Notes: generated from the letters alone by a model not told the origin. Positions 55,423-64,000 are shown, counted from the stretch's first letter. The stretch is 64,000 bases of DNA from Gammaproteobacteria bacterium (GCA_022826505.1 JAJDUQ010000009.1:1-64000), one strand, 5' to 3'. A program made the numbers and translations.

Positions 55423-55611
55423 ATGGCAGGCGCAAAAGTGAAGGTGCCCTATGAAGTCATGGCCGACCAGCACGCGATGTTGCAGACCATCGCCGAGCGA
55501 TACTCCCTGCCGGATGCGTCGAAGGCGCTGCGCTGTCTGCTCGACTACGCCGCCACCGACGGCGACTGGGAGGAGATCTTCGCCAGGGTACGCTGCCGGC
55601 GTTGCGGCTGA
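55423..55611 (+). CDS. Small conserved protein with C-terminal CxxC
   Basis: 62 residues from ATG 55423, which follows GAGGGGATCCGG. It is helical (VMADQHAMLQTIAERYSLP, then ASKALRCLLDYAATDGDWEE) and ends VRCRRCG, a CxxC that could bind metal. The spacing suggests a small dimeric DNA-binding or metal-sensing protein, but no family is recognised with certainty. It converges on the phytanoyl-CoA dioxygenase gene. Confidence 0.6.
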   Translation: MAGAKVKVPYEVMADQHAMLQTIAERYSLPDASKALRCLLDYAATDGDWEEIFARVRCRRCG

Positions 55612-55784
55612 GGTTCCGGGTCGGACTGCGGCTGCACCACGGCTCCGATTCGGATCCGCGTCACACTGCGTCGACAACCGCCCCCGGTACCCCACGCCTT
55701 GGCCATGAGGGGATGGCGGCAGTCGGAGTGACGCCACGCGAGAGGCCGGCCCGACCGGCGCCGACGGTGGTTCCGAGTCGACCC

Positions 55785-56744
55785 TCAACCGGCACCGAGC
55801 GGATCGCCCTCGTGCATCCCGGCGGTTTGCGCGGCGACGGTGGCGAGCTGGTCCTCGTCCCAGGCCTCCTCCTGCTGGAGTGCGAAGATCGAGGTATAGC
55901 CGCCGGACCAGTCCGGTGGCACCTGACACGGACGCGGGTCGTGCCGCGCGTAGCGGGCCGGCTTGCCGCGCACGCAGAGGCCCGAGTACGGGGTCCCGAG
56001 CGGATTGAACGTGTAGGGGAATGCGTCCGCCGAGGAAAAGGTATTCAGCAGGAGCGGCCGGCCGATATCCGCGGTATTGGGCTTCGAGCCGTGGATGGTG
56101 CGGCAGTTGTGTATGGTCACCGAGCCGGCGGGACCGGTGAGGTAAGCCGCGCGGTCGAGATCGACCCGTTCGAGATCCGCGTCCGAGATGCACCCGACCC
56201 ACTGGTCCTTGTCGTTGTACTCGTCGAACAGCTCGCCCAGGTGGCTGCCGGGGATGACCCCGAGCGGCCCCTGCTCCGATCCGACGTCGTAGAGATAGGT
56301 TCCCACCGTCAGCGGGCTGTAGTTGGTGTGTGGCCAGAACTGGATGTCCTGGTGCCAGCGCACCTCCTCCCCGCCCTGCGCCCACTTGAAGTTGAGCTTC
56401 GAGTGGTGGAACTTGACGTCGGGACCGACGAGATCGGCAACGACGTCCCCGATGATGGACTCCGACGCGAACGCCCAGTACCGCTCGTCGACGATCACCG
56501 GGCTGGAGAGCCGGCGCAGACGCGGCGCCTGCGCCGAGTGGCCCGGCTCCAGGTCGAACACCGCATCGGAGACCGAGACCGCCCGACTCCTGTCGATCCA
56601 CTCGTCGGTGACGGCACGCATCCGTTCCACCCACTCGTCGGGGACGATCGACTCCAGCAGCAGATAGCCGTTCTCGAAGTAGAACTCCCGTTGCTCGTAG
56701 CTCAGCACCCGAGGGGGCTGGCTTCGCACTCGTTCGACATCCAC
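55785..56744 (-). CDS. Phytanoyl-CoA dioxygenase (PhyH) family protein
   Basis: 319 residues from GTG 56744 (GGGAGAG upstream). Iron ligands are WHQDIQFWPHT (H-x-D) and NCRTIHGSKPN (distal H), with a 2-oxoglutarate arginine soon after in RPLLLNTF. PhyH-type enzymes hydroxylate with Fe(II), O2 and 2-oxoglutarate. Its VGPDVKFHHSKLNFK block is almost identical to that in the paralogue at 57891-58793. It is divergent from a TauD-family gene. Confidence 0.88.
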   Translation of the reverse strand: MDVERVRSQPPRVLSYEQREFYFENGYLLLESIVPDEWVERMRAVTDEWIDRSRAVSVSDAVFDLEPGHSAQAPRLRRLSSPVIVDERYWAFASESIIGDVVADLVGPDVKFHHSKLNFKWAQGGEEVRWHQDIQFWPHTNYSPLTVGTYLYDVGSEQGPLGVIPGSHLGELFDEYNDKDQWVGCISDADLERVDLDRAAYLTGPAGSVTIHNCRTIHGSKPNTADIGRPLLLNTFSSADAFPYTFNPLGTPYSGLCVRGKPARYARHDPRPCQVPPDWSGGYTSIFALQQEEAWDEDQLATVAAQTAGMHEGDPLGAG

Positions 56745-56848
56745 GGCGTACTCTCCCTCGCGCGTCTCGAACCGGCGGGTCGAATCGCCCGTCCCGCACC
56801 CCGGACCCCGCACGCGATCAGTGCCCGTGCATCCGGGTAGCATATCAA

Positions 56849-56858
56849 TTGTGTACCA
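56849..56858. promoter_or_regulatory. Possible GntR/FCD-type operator
   Basis: TTGTGTACCA fits the loose FCD-GntR pattern TNGTNTACNA with two bases between half sites. It lies in the 177-base divergent region between the two dioxygenase genes, next to an ATATCAATT patch. The only GntR gene in the window is 6 kb away. A short motif like this also occurs by chance. Confidence 0.25.
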
Positions 56859-56921
56859 CCTGCACCGCCCCTAGAATGTTCGCCGACGACACCATCGAAG
56901 AACGACTCGGGGGAGCCGACC

Positions 56922-57800
56922 ATGTCCATGGCCGCACTCGCGCACGAAGGCATCACCGTCTCCAAGCTCCATCCTCACGTCGGAGCCGAGATCATCGGAG
57001 TCGATCTCCGCCACCCCCTCGACGAGATGAGCTTCGAGATCATCCGCGAAGCGTGGAATCAGCACACGGTGCTCGTGCTGCGCGACCAGCGCATCGACGA
57101 CGAGCAGCAGGTCGAGTTCGCGAGCCGGTTCGGTACGCTCGAAGAGACGACGTTCACCGTGGCGGCCGACAACCCCTACATCTACAAGCTCTCGAACGTC
57201 GACGACGAGGGGAACGTCCTCCCCGTCGGCTCGAAGAAGCGCCTGTTTCTCGACGTCAATGCCCGCTGGCACACCGACAGCTCGTTCCGGCCGATTCCCG
57301 CCCTGGGCTCGATACTTTCCGCACGCAAGGTGCCTGCGAAGGAGCATGGCGACACCGCGTTCGCATCGATGCGGGTCGGGTGGGAGACCCTGCCGGACGA
57401 GAGAAAGCGTGCGCTGGAAGGACTCGTGGCGGTCCACGACTACAGCTACTCGGTCGGGCTGTTCGGCGACAAGCTGATCCCGAAGAGCGAGATGGACTCG
57501 GTTCCGCCGGTGCGCCATCCGCTCGTGCGCACCCATCCCCCGACCGGCCTCGGGAGCCTCTTCGTCAGCGGTCACATCGAACGCATCGATGGGATGCCCG
57601 TGGAGGAAGGCCGGGCCCTCGTGGCCGAACTCATCGAGTGGTGCACCCGACCCGAGTACGTCTACCGCCACCGCTGGCGTCAGCATGACCTGGTGATGTG
57701 GGACAACCGGTGCGCGCTGCATCGCGCGACCGCCATCCCCGCCACCGAGCCGCGTCTGATGCACCGCGCGACCATCGCCGGCGAGGGTCCCGTCGCCTAG
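56922..57800 (+). CDS. TauD/TfdA family Fe(II)/2-oxoglutarate dioxygenase
   Basis: 292 residues. The H-x-D pair is in RWHTDSSFRPIPAL near residue 108, the distal histidine in DNRCALHRATAI and the 2-oxoglutarate arginine in LMHRATIAG. The N-terminal KLHPHVGAEIIGVDL is the family start. Members release sulfite from taurine, degrade phenoxy acids or hydroxylate trimethyllysine/butyrobetaine. The neighbouring betaine-type genes make a quaternary amine substrate worth considering, but this is inference. Confidence 0.88.
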   Translation: MSMAALAHEGITVSKLHPHVGAEIIGVDLRHPLDEMSFEIIREAWNQHTVLVLRDQRIDDEQQVEFASRFGTLEETTFTVAADNPYIYKLSNVDDEGNVLPVGSKKRLFLDVNARWHTDSSFRPIPALGSILSARKVPAKEHGDTAFASMRVGWETLPDERKRALEGLVAVHDYSYSVGLFGDKLIPKSEMDSVPPVRHPLVRTHPPTGLGSLFVSGHIERIDGMPVEEGRALVAELIEWCTRPEYVYRHRWRQHDLVMWDNRCALHRATAIPATEPRLMHRATIAGEGPVA

Positions 57801-57890
57801 AGGTGCGGCGTCGACATCGTCACCGAATCGGGCGCATGCGATTCCGCCGTCCGTCCTCGTCTCGTCAACTGTTGCGACTCCCGGCCAGCC

Positions 57891-58793
57891 ATGCACCCCG
57901 AAGACGTTCTCACCTGCCCCGCCGTACGCCTGAGCGACACCGAGCGCCGTTCCTACTTCACCAACGGCTATCTCGCACTGGGCGGCGCCATTTCCCGAAA
58001 CTGGATCGCACGGTTGCGAGACGCCACCCGCGAGATTGTCGAGCGCAGCCGCGACGTCGTCGAGGACGACGGCGCCTACGTCCTCGAGGAAGGGCACTGC
58101 GCCGAGTCACCCCGGCTGCATCGACTGATGAGCCCCGAAGCGCATCACCCCGCGTTCTGGGAGTTCATCGCGAGCGAGGAGATGACCGCGCTCGCTGCCG
58201 ACGTGGTCGGGCCGGACGTCAAGTTCCACCACGCCAAGCTCAACTTCAAGTCCGGCCGGGGAAGCCGGGGGTTCAGGTGGCATCAGGACATCCCCGCCTG
58301 GCCCCACACCGACTACAGCCCGGTCACCGTCGGGGTCTACACCGAAGGTTGCAGCCCGGATCAGGGGCCGCTCGCGATGGTGCGCGGCTCCAACCACGGC
58401 GCCCTGTACACGCAATACGACCATCACGGCAACTACGCAGTGTCCTGTCGCGAGGAGGACATCGAGTGGGTGCGCGACGACATGGTCGACGCGCCGACCG
58501 GAGGCCCGGGTACCGTGGTGCTGCTGCACTGCCGAACCATCCACGGCTCGCGCACCAACCGCTCCGACGCTCCACGACCGCTGTTGCTCGCGGTGTACTC
58601 GAGCGCCGACTCCTTCGCCTACACCTCGGCCCCCATCGACGGACCGTATCGGGGCACCGTCGTGCGCGGTCAGCCGGCACGCTACGCCTCCTTCGACACC
58701 CGCCCGTGCGAACTGCCCCCCGACTGGGCGCGTGCCGGCTACGCCGGACCGTGGGAGCTGCAGAAGAACGCCGCGGCCACTGGCGGCAACTGA
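57891..58793 (+). CDS. Phytanoyl-CoA dioxygenase family protein
   Basis: 300 residues. Iron ligands are RWHQDIPAWPHTDYS and LHCRTIHGSRTN, followed by RPLLLAVYSSADSFAY with the cosubstrate arginine. It is a clear paralogue of the gene at 55785-56744: the segments around both histidines, KFHHAKLNFKS and the C-terminal PARYASFDTRPCELPPDW are shared. It lies 90 bases after the TauD-family gene on the same strand. Confidence 0.88.
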   Translation: MHPEDVLTCPAVRLSDTERRSYFTNGYLALGGAISRNWIARLRDATREIVERSRDVVEDDGAYVLEEGHCAESPRLHRLMSPEAHHPAFWEFIASEEMTALAADVVGPDVKFHHAKLNFKSGRGSRGFRWHQDIPAWPHTDYSPVTVGVYTEGCSPDQGPLAMVRGSNHGALYTQYDHHGNYAVSCREEDIEWVRDDMVDAPTGGPGTVVLLHCRTIHGSRTNRSDAPRPLLLAVYSSADSFAYTSAPIDGPYRGTVVRGQPARYASFDTRPCELPPDWARAGYAGPWELQKNAAATGGN

Positions 58794-59207
58794 CGGCCAC
58801 AGCGATCATCGGGAGTCGCCCACCGGGCACCGCGGGACGAAATCACCAGGCCGGGCAAGTCTCGCACTTTCAATCGACCGTGCGCACCGACCAGCCGAGT
58901 CAGTCGTGCACGATCACGCCCCGGGCGTTCACTCCCCTCTCCAGTGAGAACGGTTCGGTTTCTCGACACCACGGCTGGCCGACCGCTCGGGCCGCGCGTT
59001 CGAACCGCTTGTTCTCGATCGCGCGAACATGTGGGCACATGACGCGAGGGTACGGGCAAGGTGGTGGGCAACGCGCCGGCGGAGCAGGACTCCGGAATGT
59101 GCGAATCGGGCCGGTCCGGCTCGGGCACGGAATCCGGCGACGTCGCGTTGCCAGCGATTCGGACTCGAAATAGGATGCACCTCGAGCGTTGCCACGGGAG
59201 ACGACCG
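58794..59207. other. Intergenic region, no gene recognised
   Basis: 414 bases between two dioxygenase genes on the same strand. Only shadow frames are open. No hairpin with a T-run, repeat or clear promoter was found, although the gap is long enough for a separate promoter for the gene at 59208. Confidence 0.4.
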
Positions 59208-60074
59208 ATGACGAAGCGGCTCGATGAGACCGCGATCCGCAACTACCGAGACGCCGGGTTCCACTCGCCGCTCGGGGTGCTGTCGGGCGCCGAGGCGCAA
59301 GCGATTCGCAATGCACTGGAAGCGGTGGAGGCGGAACAGGGCCCGGTGTTCAGCGAGAACCGCACCCGGGCCGGTGCCGCGTTCCAGGGCTCGTACCGCT
59401 ACAAGAGCCATCTGCTGTTCAAGTGGCTCGCGGACGTCATTCGACACCCTGCCATCCTGGACGCGGTCGAGGATCTGATCGGCCCCGACATCCTGTGCTG
59501 GACCACCCACTGGTTCGTCAAGGAGGCGCGCTCGCCGCAGTACGTGTCGTGGCACCAGGACAGCAACTACTGGGGCGTCGAGACCGACGACCTGGTGAGC
59601 GTGTGGCTCGCGGTGTCGGAGTCGACGGTGGAGAGCGGCTGCGTGCGCCTTCTTCCCGGCAGTCACAAGACGCCGGCGATGGAGCACGTCGACACCTGGG
59701 CCGAGCACAACATGCTCACCCGGGGACAGACCATCGAGGGGGTGGACGAATCGCTGGCTGTCGATCTGGAACTCGCCCCGGGCGAGGTGGCGCTCTTCGA
59801 CTATCGCCTCGCACACGCGTCGCATCCCAACCGCAGCGGCGATCGCCGCATCGGTATCGGTCTGCGCTACATTCCGCCAACCGCACGCCAGGTCCGGCAC
59901 GAGTGGGACTCCGCGACACTGGTACGCGGGACCGACAGGTACGGCCATTTCGAGCTGGAACCCGTTCCGGCGCGGGATTTCGACCCGGTCGCGGTCGAGA
60001 TGTATCGCCGCAGCGACGAAGCCCAGCGCGGTGTGTACTACCAGGGGGCGGAGGTTGGCGGAGCGGCGGGGTAG
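59208..60074 (+). CDS. Phytanoyl-CoA dioxygenase family protein (more distant copy)
   Basis: 288 residues from ATG 59208 with GGGAGACGACC upstream. H-x-D is in VSWHQDSNYWGVET, the distal His in FDYRLAHASHPN, and the arginine in RIGIGLRYIPP. VRLLPGSHK is typical of PhyH proteins acting on small molecules such as ectoine- or syringomycin-type substrates. It is less related to the other two PhyH genes than they are to each other. Confidence 0.87.
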   Translation: MTKRLDETAIRNYRDAGFHSPLGVLSGAEAQAIRNALEAVEAEQGPVFSENRTRAGAAFQGSYRYKSHLLFKWLADVIRHPAILDAVEDLIGPDILCWTTHWFVKEARSPQYVSWHQDSNYWGVETDDLVSVWLAVSESTVESGCVRLLPGSHKTPAMEHVDTWAEHNMLTRGQTIEGVDESLAVDLELAPGEVALFDYRLAHASHPNRSGDRRIGIGLRYIPPTARQVRHEWDSATLVRGTDRYGHFELEPVPARDFDPVAVEMYRRSDEAQRGVYYQGAEVGGAAG

Positions 60075-60384
60075 TGGACTCGACGGGTCGCGCGAGACAT
60101 CCGCGCAATCGGCACCACGGTGCCCCGAAGGGATCGACTCGCCCGAATCCATGCGACGGATCGCGCCACCACTTGCGCGTCATCGGCGAACGGGTGCGCG
60201 AGAGACATGTGCTCGAGAATCAACGAATCCCCGGTCTTGCGGGCATGACCGGACTTGCATTGGAGGTGCCTCGCCCTCCAGGCTCGCGCCCCCCGAAATC
60301 GGGGAACGAGAAACCGTGCCGCCTTGACCGAACTCGAACGGGCGGTAACTTCGCAGGACTCCAGATGCGTGTTCGGAGCGACTC
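60075..60384. other. Leader region of the GrdB-like gene with two hairpins
   Basis: 310 bases without a gene. It contains TGGAGG-N8-CCTCCA (60261-60280) and CCCCG-AAAT-CGGGG (60291-60304), two perfect short hairpins in tandem 80 to 125 bases before the GrdB-like start. They could form a regulatory leader or end transcription of the PhyH gene; no T-run follows. Confidence 0.45.
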
Positions 60385-61557
60385 ATGGTCCGTCTGACAG
60401 ATCTTCACCCCGACGATCGAGCGCACCTCGCCGGCAAGCATCTCCCGCGGTTCGACCCGCCGGCGTACACCGCGGCCCTGCCGCTCGCACGGTCACGGTT
60501 CGCGCTCGTCACCACCGCCGGCCTCCACGTGCGCGGCGATCGCCTGTTCGACATCACGAGCGCCGAGTACCGCACCATCGGACGCGAGACCGCGGGCGGC
60601 GACATCGTCATGAGCCATGCGTCGGTCAACTTCGACCGAACCGCATTCGCAGAAGACGTCAATGTCGTGTTTCCCATCGATCGATTTCGCGAGCTGGAGG
60701 CATCCGGGGCGATCGGTTCGATGGCGGACCTCCACTACTCGTTCATGGGTGCCTATCTGGAGCCGGCCGACTACGCGCCGAGCGCCCGCGAACTCGCTTC
60801 GCTGCTGCGCGGCGATGGCGTCGATTCGGTCTTCCTCACCCCGGTGTGACCGAACTGCACGCGCGCCGTGAGCGCGCTGTCGCACTTTCTGGAAACCGAA
60901 GGACTGTCGACCACCGGCATCAGCCTCGTGCGCCATCACACCGAGGAGATGGCCCCGCCACGCGCGCTCTGGGTGCCATTCCCACTCGGCCGACCACTCG
61001 GCGCGGCCGGCGACGCGGCGTTTCAGCACCGGGTCATCGCCGCCGCGCTCGCACTTCTCGGCAGGACCGAGGGACCGGTGCTCGAAGACTACGCGGAGCC
61101 GGCGCCGGACGTTGGCTCGAACGAGCCATGGTCCTGCCCCGTTCGGTTTGCGCGTGTGACGGACGAGACCGACATCGGCGCCGCGGCTCGGGCCGAACTT
61201 GCCGGACTCGTCACGTGGCACGACCTCGCGACTCGGCGACGCGGCCGAACCATGGCCGACACGTCCGGCCTGACAATCGAGCAGTGCCTCGAGCTGGTCG
61301 TCGACGTGTGCGAGTCGGGCCGAACGGATGACGTCCGCACGCTCAAGGCGGCGGTCGACGATCTCGAGACGTACTACCGCGAAGCGGTCACCGCCAGACC
61401 GGGAACTCCGCCGCTCGGAGCCGTCGACACGATTCTCTGGAATGATTCAGCACTCGGTCGACTCCTGCGGCACCTCGGCGCTCGTGGTGCGAGGAGCGAC
61501 GATTCGGCCTTGAGGTTCTTCACGAGCAACGGGCTGGTCCCGAGGCAGTTCCGGTAG
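60385..61557 (+). CDS. GrdB-like reductase selenoprotein (in-frame TGA read as selenocysteine)
   Basis: Read through a TGA at 60847-60849 this is one 390-residue protein of the glycine/sarcosine/betaine reductase component B family. The first part has FALVTTAGLHVRGDRLFD, VMSHASVNFD, VFPIDRFRELEASGAIG and LHYSFMGAY; the second has PPRALWVPFPLGRPLGAAGD, all in the family order. The TGA is codon 155 in VFLTPV-U-PNCTRAVSAL, where homologues have Cys or Sec in a CxxC/UxxC redox motif. The frame is uninterrupted on both sides, and a hairpin with the geometry of a bacterial SECIS follows. The start has GGAG six bases upstream. Annotation without recoding would give two genes, 60385-60849 and 60868-61557. 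Selenocysteine genes (selA/B/C/D) are not in the window. Confidence 0.83.
60850..60880 (+). promoter_or_regulatory. Putative bacterial SECIS element
   Basis: Directly after the in-frame TGA, GCGCGC (60861-60866) pairs with GCGCGC (60872-60877) around the loop CGTGA; with C60860 bulged, A59-T78, C58-G79 and G57-T80 extend the stem. The loop starts 17 bases after the TGA and has G as its second base, which agrees with the known distance and loop rules for bacterial SECIS elements. The same bases encode a conserved-looking helix, so structure and coding are superimposed. Confidence 0.6.
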
Positions 61558-61672
61558 CGCGGACTCGAACCTTCGGCAAGGCAGAAGACGCACCGCCCGC
61601 GCCCGATGCGCACGGTTGATGTCTATACTCCGCAGCGTCGGGCCGGGTCGGCCCATGCGTTCGGAGACTGTG

Positions 61673-63391
61673 ATGTCGGTCGTGCCCGTCACCCGTGGTC
61701 ATCAGCATGTCGTCAGCGCGGGCCATGAACTCGCGGCGCTCGCCGCGTTCGAGGCCCTGGACAACGGCGGCAACGCCATCGACGCAGGCGTCGCCGCAAT
61801 CCTGACCCTGGGGGTAGTGTACAGCGATCAGGTGAGCATCGCCGGGGTGGCCCCGATGATCATTCGCCTCGCGGAGACGGGCGAGGTGGTCACGATTGCC
61901 GGCGTCGGGGGCTGGCCGCGCGCGCTCGATCCCGATGCGTACATCGCGCGCCACCAGGGCGTCATCCCGCTCGGGTTGCGGCGCACCGTGGTGCCGGCGG
62001 CCCCCGATGCGTGCCTCCAGGCACTGGAGCGATGGGGCACGATGGCGTTCCGCGACGTCGCGGCGCGCGCAGTGCGCTACGCATCCGGAGGCTTCGCCCG
62101 CCACCCGGTCATGCTCGACTACGTGCGCCGGTACGCCGACGACATGCGGCACTGGCCGCAAAACGTCGATATCTGGATGCCGAACGGCGAGGTGCCGGCA
62201 CCCGGCGACAAGCTCGTCCAGGCCGACCTCGGCCGCGCCCTGCAATTCCTCTGCGACGAGGAACGCGCGGCCGGTGGCGACCGCATGGCCGGACTCGCGG
62301 CGGTGCGTCGGGCGTTCTACCGGGGCGACATCGCAAGCCGGATCCTTGCGCATCAGAGGGAACACGACGGTCTGCTCGCGGCCGAGGACCTGGAATCGTT
62401 CCGATGCCGGGTCGTGCCCTCGGTGGCGCGCCGCTTCCGCTTCGACGGCGAGGAGGTGGAGGTCCATACCTGCGGCGCGTGGTGTCAGGGTCCGTTCCTG
62501 CTCGAAGCGCTCTCGATCGCGGAAGCAGCCGGCGTTCGAGACCTCGAGTACGGATCGGATGCCTATCTCCATGCGATTGCCGAAACTCTCAAACTCACGT
62601 TCGCCGATCGGGAAGGCTACCTCGGCGACCCGGACTTCGTGGACGTGCCGCTCGATACGCTCGTCGGCGCGGCGTACGCCGCCGAGCGGCAAAGGGCAAT
62701 CGACCCGTGGAACGCGTCTCCGGGGATGCCGCTTCCCGGCCGCATCCCCGGCCATGCCGCATACGTGCCCGCGATTGCCGGGGCCGAGGAGCCGCTCGGG
62801 CCTCCGCCCGATACGTCCATCGTCTGCGTCATCGACGGCGAGGGAAACGGGCTCTGCTCCACCCCGTCGGACACGGCCTGGGATACCCCGGTGGTACCGG
62901 AAACCGGATTCGCGGTGTCGTCGCGCGGTGCCCAGTCGTGGGCGGTGCACGGCCACCCGTCCTGCGTCGCACCCGGCAAGCGTCCGCGCCTCACCCCCAA
63001 CCCCTGCTTCGTCCTGTCTCCGGGGAACTGGATCATGCCGTTCGGTACCCCCGGCGGAGACACCCAGATTCAGGCGAACCTGCAGTCGCTCCTGAACCAC
63101 CTGGCCTTCGGCATGGACCTCCAGGACGCGGTCGAGGCGCCGCGCCTGGTGACCCACAGCCATCCCGACACCTTCGCGCCCCACACCGCCCGTCCCGGAC
63201 TGGTGACCCTCGAAGGACGGATCGACGCGTCGACATGCGACCGGCTTGCCGCGCGTGGACACCGCATCGAACGTCTCGACGACTGGACGCACTGGACAGG
63301 CGGGGTGTGTGCGGTCCGCAAGGACCTGGGGACCGGTGAGATCGAAGCGGCGGCGGACCCCAGACGCTGGAGCCGTGCGATGGGCTGGTGA
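61673..63391 (+). CDS. Gamma-glutamyltransferase family protein
   Basis: 572 residues from ATG 61673 (GGAG upstream). The N-terminal AAFEALDNGGNAIDAGVA and the autoprocessing Thr in PPDTSIVCVIDGEGNG (about T381) identify the Ntn-hydrolase GGT family; usual members read TTHxSVVD there. GTPGGDTQIQANLQ and the C-terminal ARGHRIERLDDW match. No signal peptide is seen, so it may be a cytoplasmic GGT-like acylase rather than the periplasmic glutathione enzyme. It starts 115 bases after the GrdB-like gene. Confidence 0.85.
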   Translation: MSVVPVTRGHQHVVSAGHELAALAAFEALDNGGNAIDAGVAAILTLGVVYSDQVSIAGVAPMIIRLAETGEVVTIAGVGGWPRALDPDAYIARHQGVIPLGLRRTVVPAAPDACLQALERWGTMAFRDVAARAVRYASGGFARHPVMLDYVRRYADDMRHWPQNVDIWMPNGEVPAPGDKLVQADLGRALQFLCDEERAAGGDRMAGLAAVRRAFYRGDIASRILAHQREHDGLLAAEDLESFRCRVVPSVARRFRFDGEEVEVHTCGAWCQGPFLLEALSIAEAAGVRDLEYGSDAYLHAIAETLKLTFADREGYLGDPDFVDVPLDTLVGAAYAAERQRAIDPWNASPGMPLPGRIPGHAAYVPAIAGAEEPLGPPPDTSIVCVIDGEGNGLCSTPSDTAWDTPVVPETGFAVSSRGAQSWAVHGHPSCVAPGKRPRLTPNPCFVLSPGNWIMPFGTPGGDTQIQANLQSLLNHLAFGMDLQDAVEAPRLVTHSHPDTFAPHTARPGLVTLEGRIDASTCDRLAARGHRIERLDDWTHWTGGVCAVRKDLGTGEIEAAADPRRWSRAMGW

Positions 63392-63702
63392 CGCGGTCGC
63401 GTCACCTCCAGGCGTATCTTCGCGCATCCATTTGGAAACAGCCGTGGGAGATTCCCGGGCAGTTCCAGAACCCGAACACGAAGCCGCTGGACGCTGCTTC
63501 GCGGGCGGAATTCGCGTATGGTCCCCGTCGGGACCGCGCCGCGGCGGCGCGTGATGCCACGGAGACGAATTCTACTCGAGTCGTGACATCCGGACGCCGG
63601 CCCACGCGGGACATTGGGACGAAGATGAAGGCGTGCGCCGGACCGGCGATGTGATGCCTGGCGGCCGGTCCGGTCCGTGCTTCCGCATTGGAGGAGTGAG
63701 AC
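63392..63702. other. Intergenic region ahead of ppk2
   Basis: 311 bases with no gene recognised. GC content falls slightly around 63560-63600 (GACGAATTCTACTCGAGTCGTGAC). No terminator hairpin with T-run was found after the GGT gene. Confidence 0.4.
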
Positions 63703-64000
63703 ATGGGCAAGGCGAAGAAGGCCAAGACAGCCAAGGACAAGTCCGGGCGAACGGCAGGCGCGAAGGCAGGGCGGGCGTCCGCAGCCGCCAATACCGCAGC
63801 GGCGAGCCGGAACGCCGGTGCCGAAGCGACCGCCCCCCCGAAGAAGATCGAGAACAAGCGCTACGAGAAGGAGCTGTTCAGGCTCCAGGTCGAGCTTGTG
63901 ACGATGGTCGAGTGGATCAAGCACCAGGGGCTCAAGGTGGTGGTCATCTTCGAGGGCCGCGACGCGGCCGGCAAGGGCGGCGTCATCAAGCGCATCACCC
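63703..64000 (+). CDS. ppk2: Polyphosphate kinase 2 (PPK2), partial at window end
   Basis: The first 99 codons of a PPK2. A lysine/alanine-rich leader (AKKAKTAKDKSGRTAGAKAG) is followed by the kinase start ENKRYEKELFRLQVELV and Walker A EGRDAAGKGGVIKRIT. PPK2 transfers phosphate between polyphosphate and nucleotides. The start has GGAGGAG upstream. The gene continues beyond position 64000. The basic leader is longer than in most PPK2 proteins. Confidence 0.88.
   Translation, partial: MGKAKKAKTAKDKSGRTAGAKAGRASAAANTAAASRNAGAEATAPPKKIENKRYEKELFRLQVELVTMVEWIKHQGLKVVVIFEGRDAAGKGGVIKRIT

Noticed and set aside
56849..56858. Firm assignment of a GntR operator between the dioxygenase genes
   Set aside because: Ten-base degenerate match only, and no GntR gene adjacent; kept as a low-confidence site.

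Overview
The window is a GC-rich stretch of bacterial chromosome with frequent ATGA/GTGA stop-start overlaps, many GTG starts and strong GGAG-type ribosome binding sites. TRAP, AGCS, Dpp and polyamine/glycerol-phosphate type ABC transporters, Rieske and Fe(II)/2-oxoglutarate oxygenases, MttB-family and GrdB-family genes together suggest an uncultured proteobacterium living on dissolved organic nitrogen, methylated amines and organic acids. This taxonomic guess is inference; no rRNA or tRNA gene was seen.

Layout. 0-8.2 kb: minus-strand ABC uptake genes (Tat-exported binding protein, two permeases, ATPase, an EEP phosphodiesterase, a second ATPase and a second binding protein broken at the window edge), with a divergent LysR regulator. 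8.8-9.7 kb: a secreted glycerophosphodiesterase. 9.9-11.5 kb: an overlapping AAA ATPase and PD-(D/E)XK-like gene pair. 11.6-24 kb: small-molecule catabolism, comprising a Rieske oxygenase with an in-frame amber codon, an isopropylmalate-type dehydrogenase, carboxymuconolactone decarboxylase, 3-hydroxyisobutyrate-type dehydrogenase, SDR, CysQ, quinone reductase, two tandem Asp/Glu-racemase-like genes, histidine ammonia-lyase and an ornithine-cyclodeaminase-like gene. 24.2-29.8 kb: a PhnD-like protein divergent from a Dpp-type permease/ATPase operon that has no classical binding protein. 30-38 kb: non-pyrrolysine MttB homologue, Uma2-like protein, RecD2 helicase, UMF1 transporter and an EF-hand lipoprotein. 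38-39.5 kb: an AGCS symporter.

39.6-42.2 kb is a gene graveyard: a cytochrome P450 3' fragment fused in frame to a Mu-like virion morphogenesis gene, a Gp36-like gene, a frameshifted PBECR-like nuclease, a HicB-like antitoxin and a histidine-kinase tail. 42.3-55 kb carries a second Rieske oxygenase, a group II PLP decarboxylase, OsmC, an ADP-forming acyl-CoA synthetase, a second OCD-family gene, a fatty-acid/sterol hydroxylase with a GntR regulator, and a TRAP transporter with an attenuator-like hairpin after the binding-protein gene.

55.4-63.4 kb is the most unusual part: three phytanoyl-CoA-dioxygenase-family genes and one TauD-family gene, then a GrdB-family gene (60385-61557) interrupted by an in-frame TGA exactly where the family's redox UxxC/CxxC motif lies, followed by a plausible bacterial SECIS hairpin. 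I read it as an unsplit selenoprotein gene that routine annotation would split in two. It is followed by a gamma-glutamyltransferase, and the window ends inside a PPK2 polyphosphate kinase gene.
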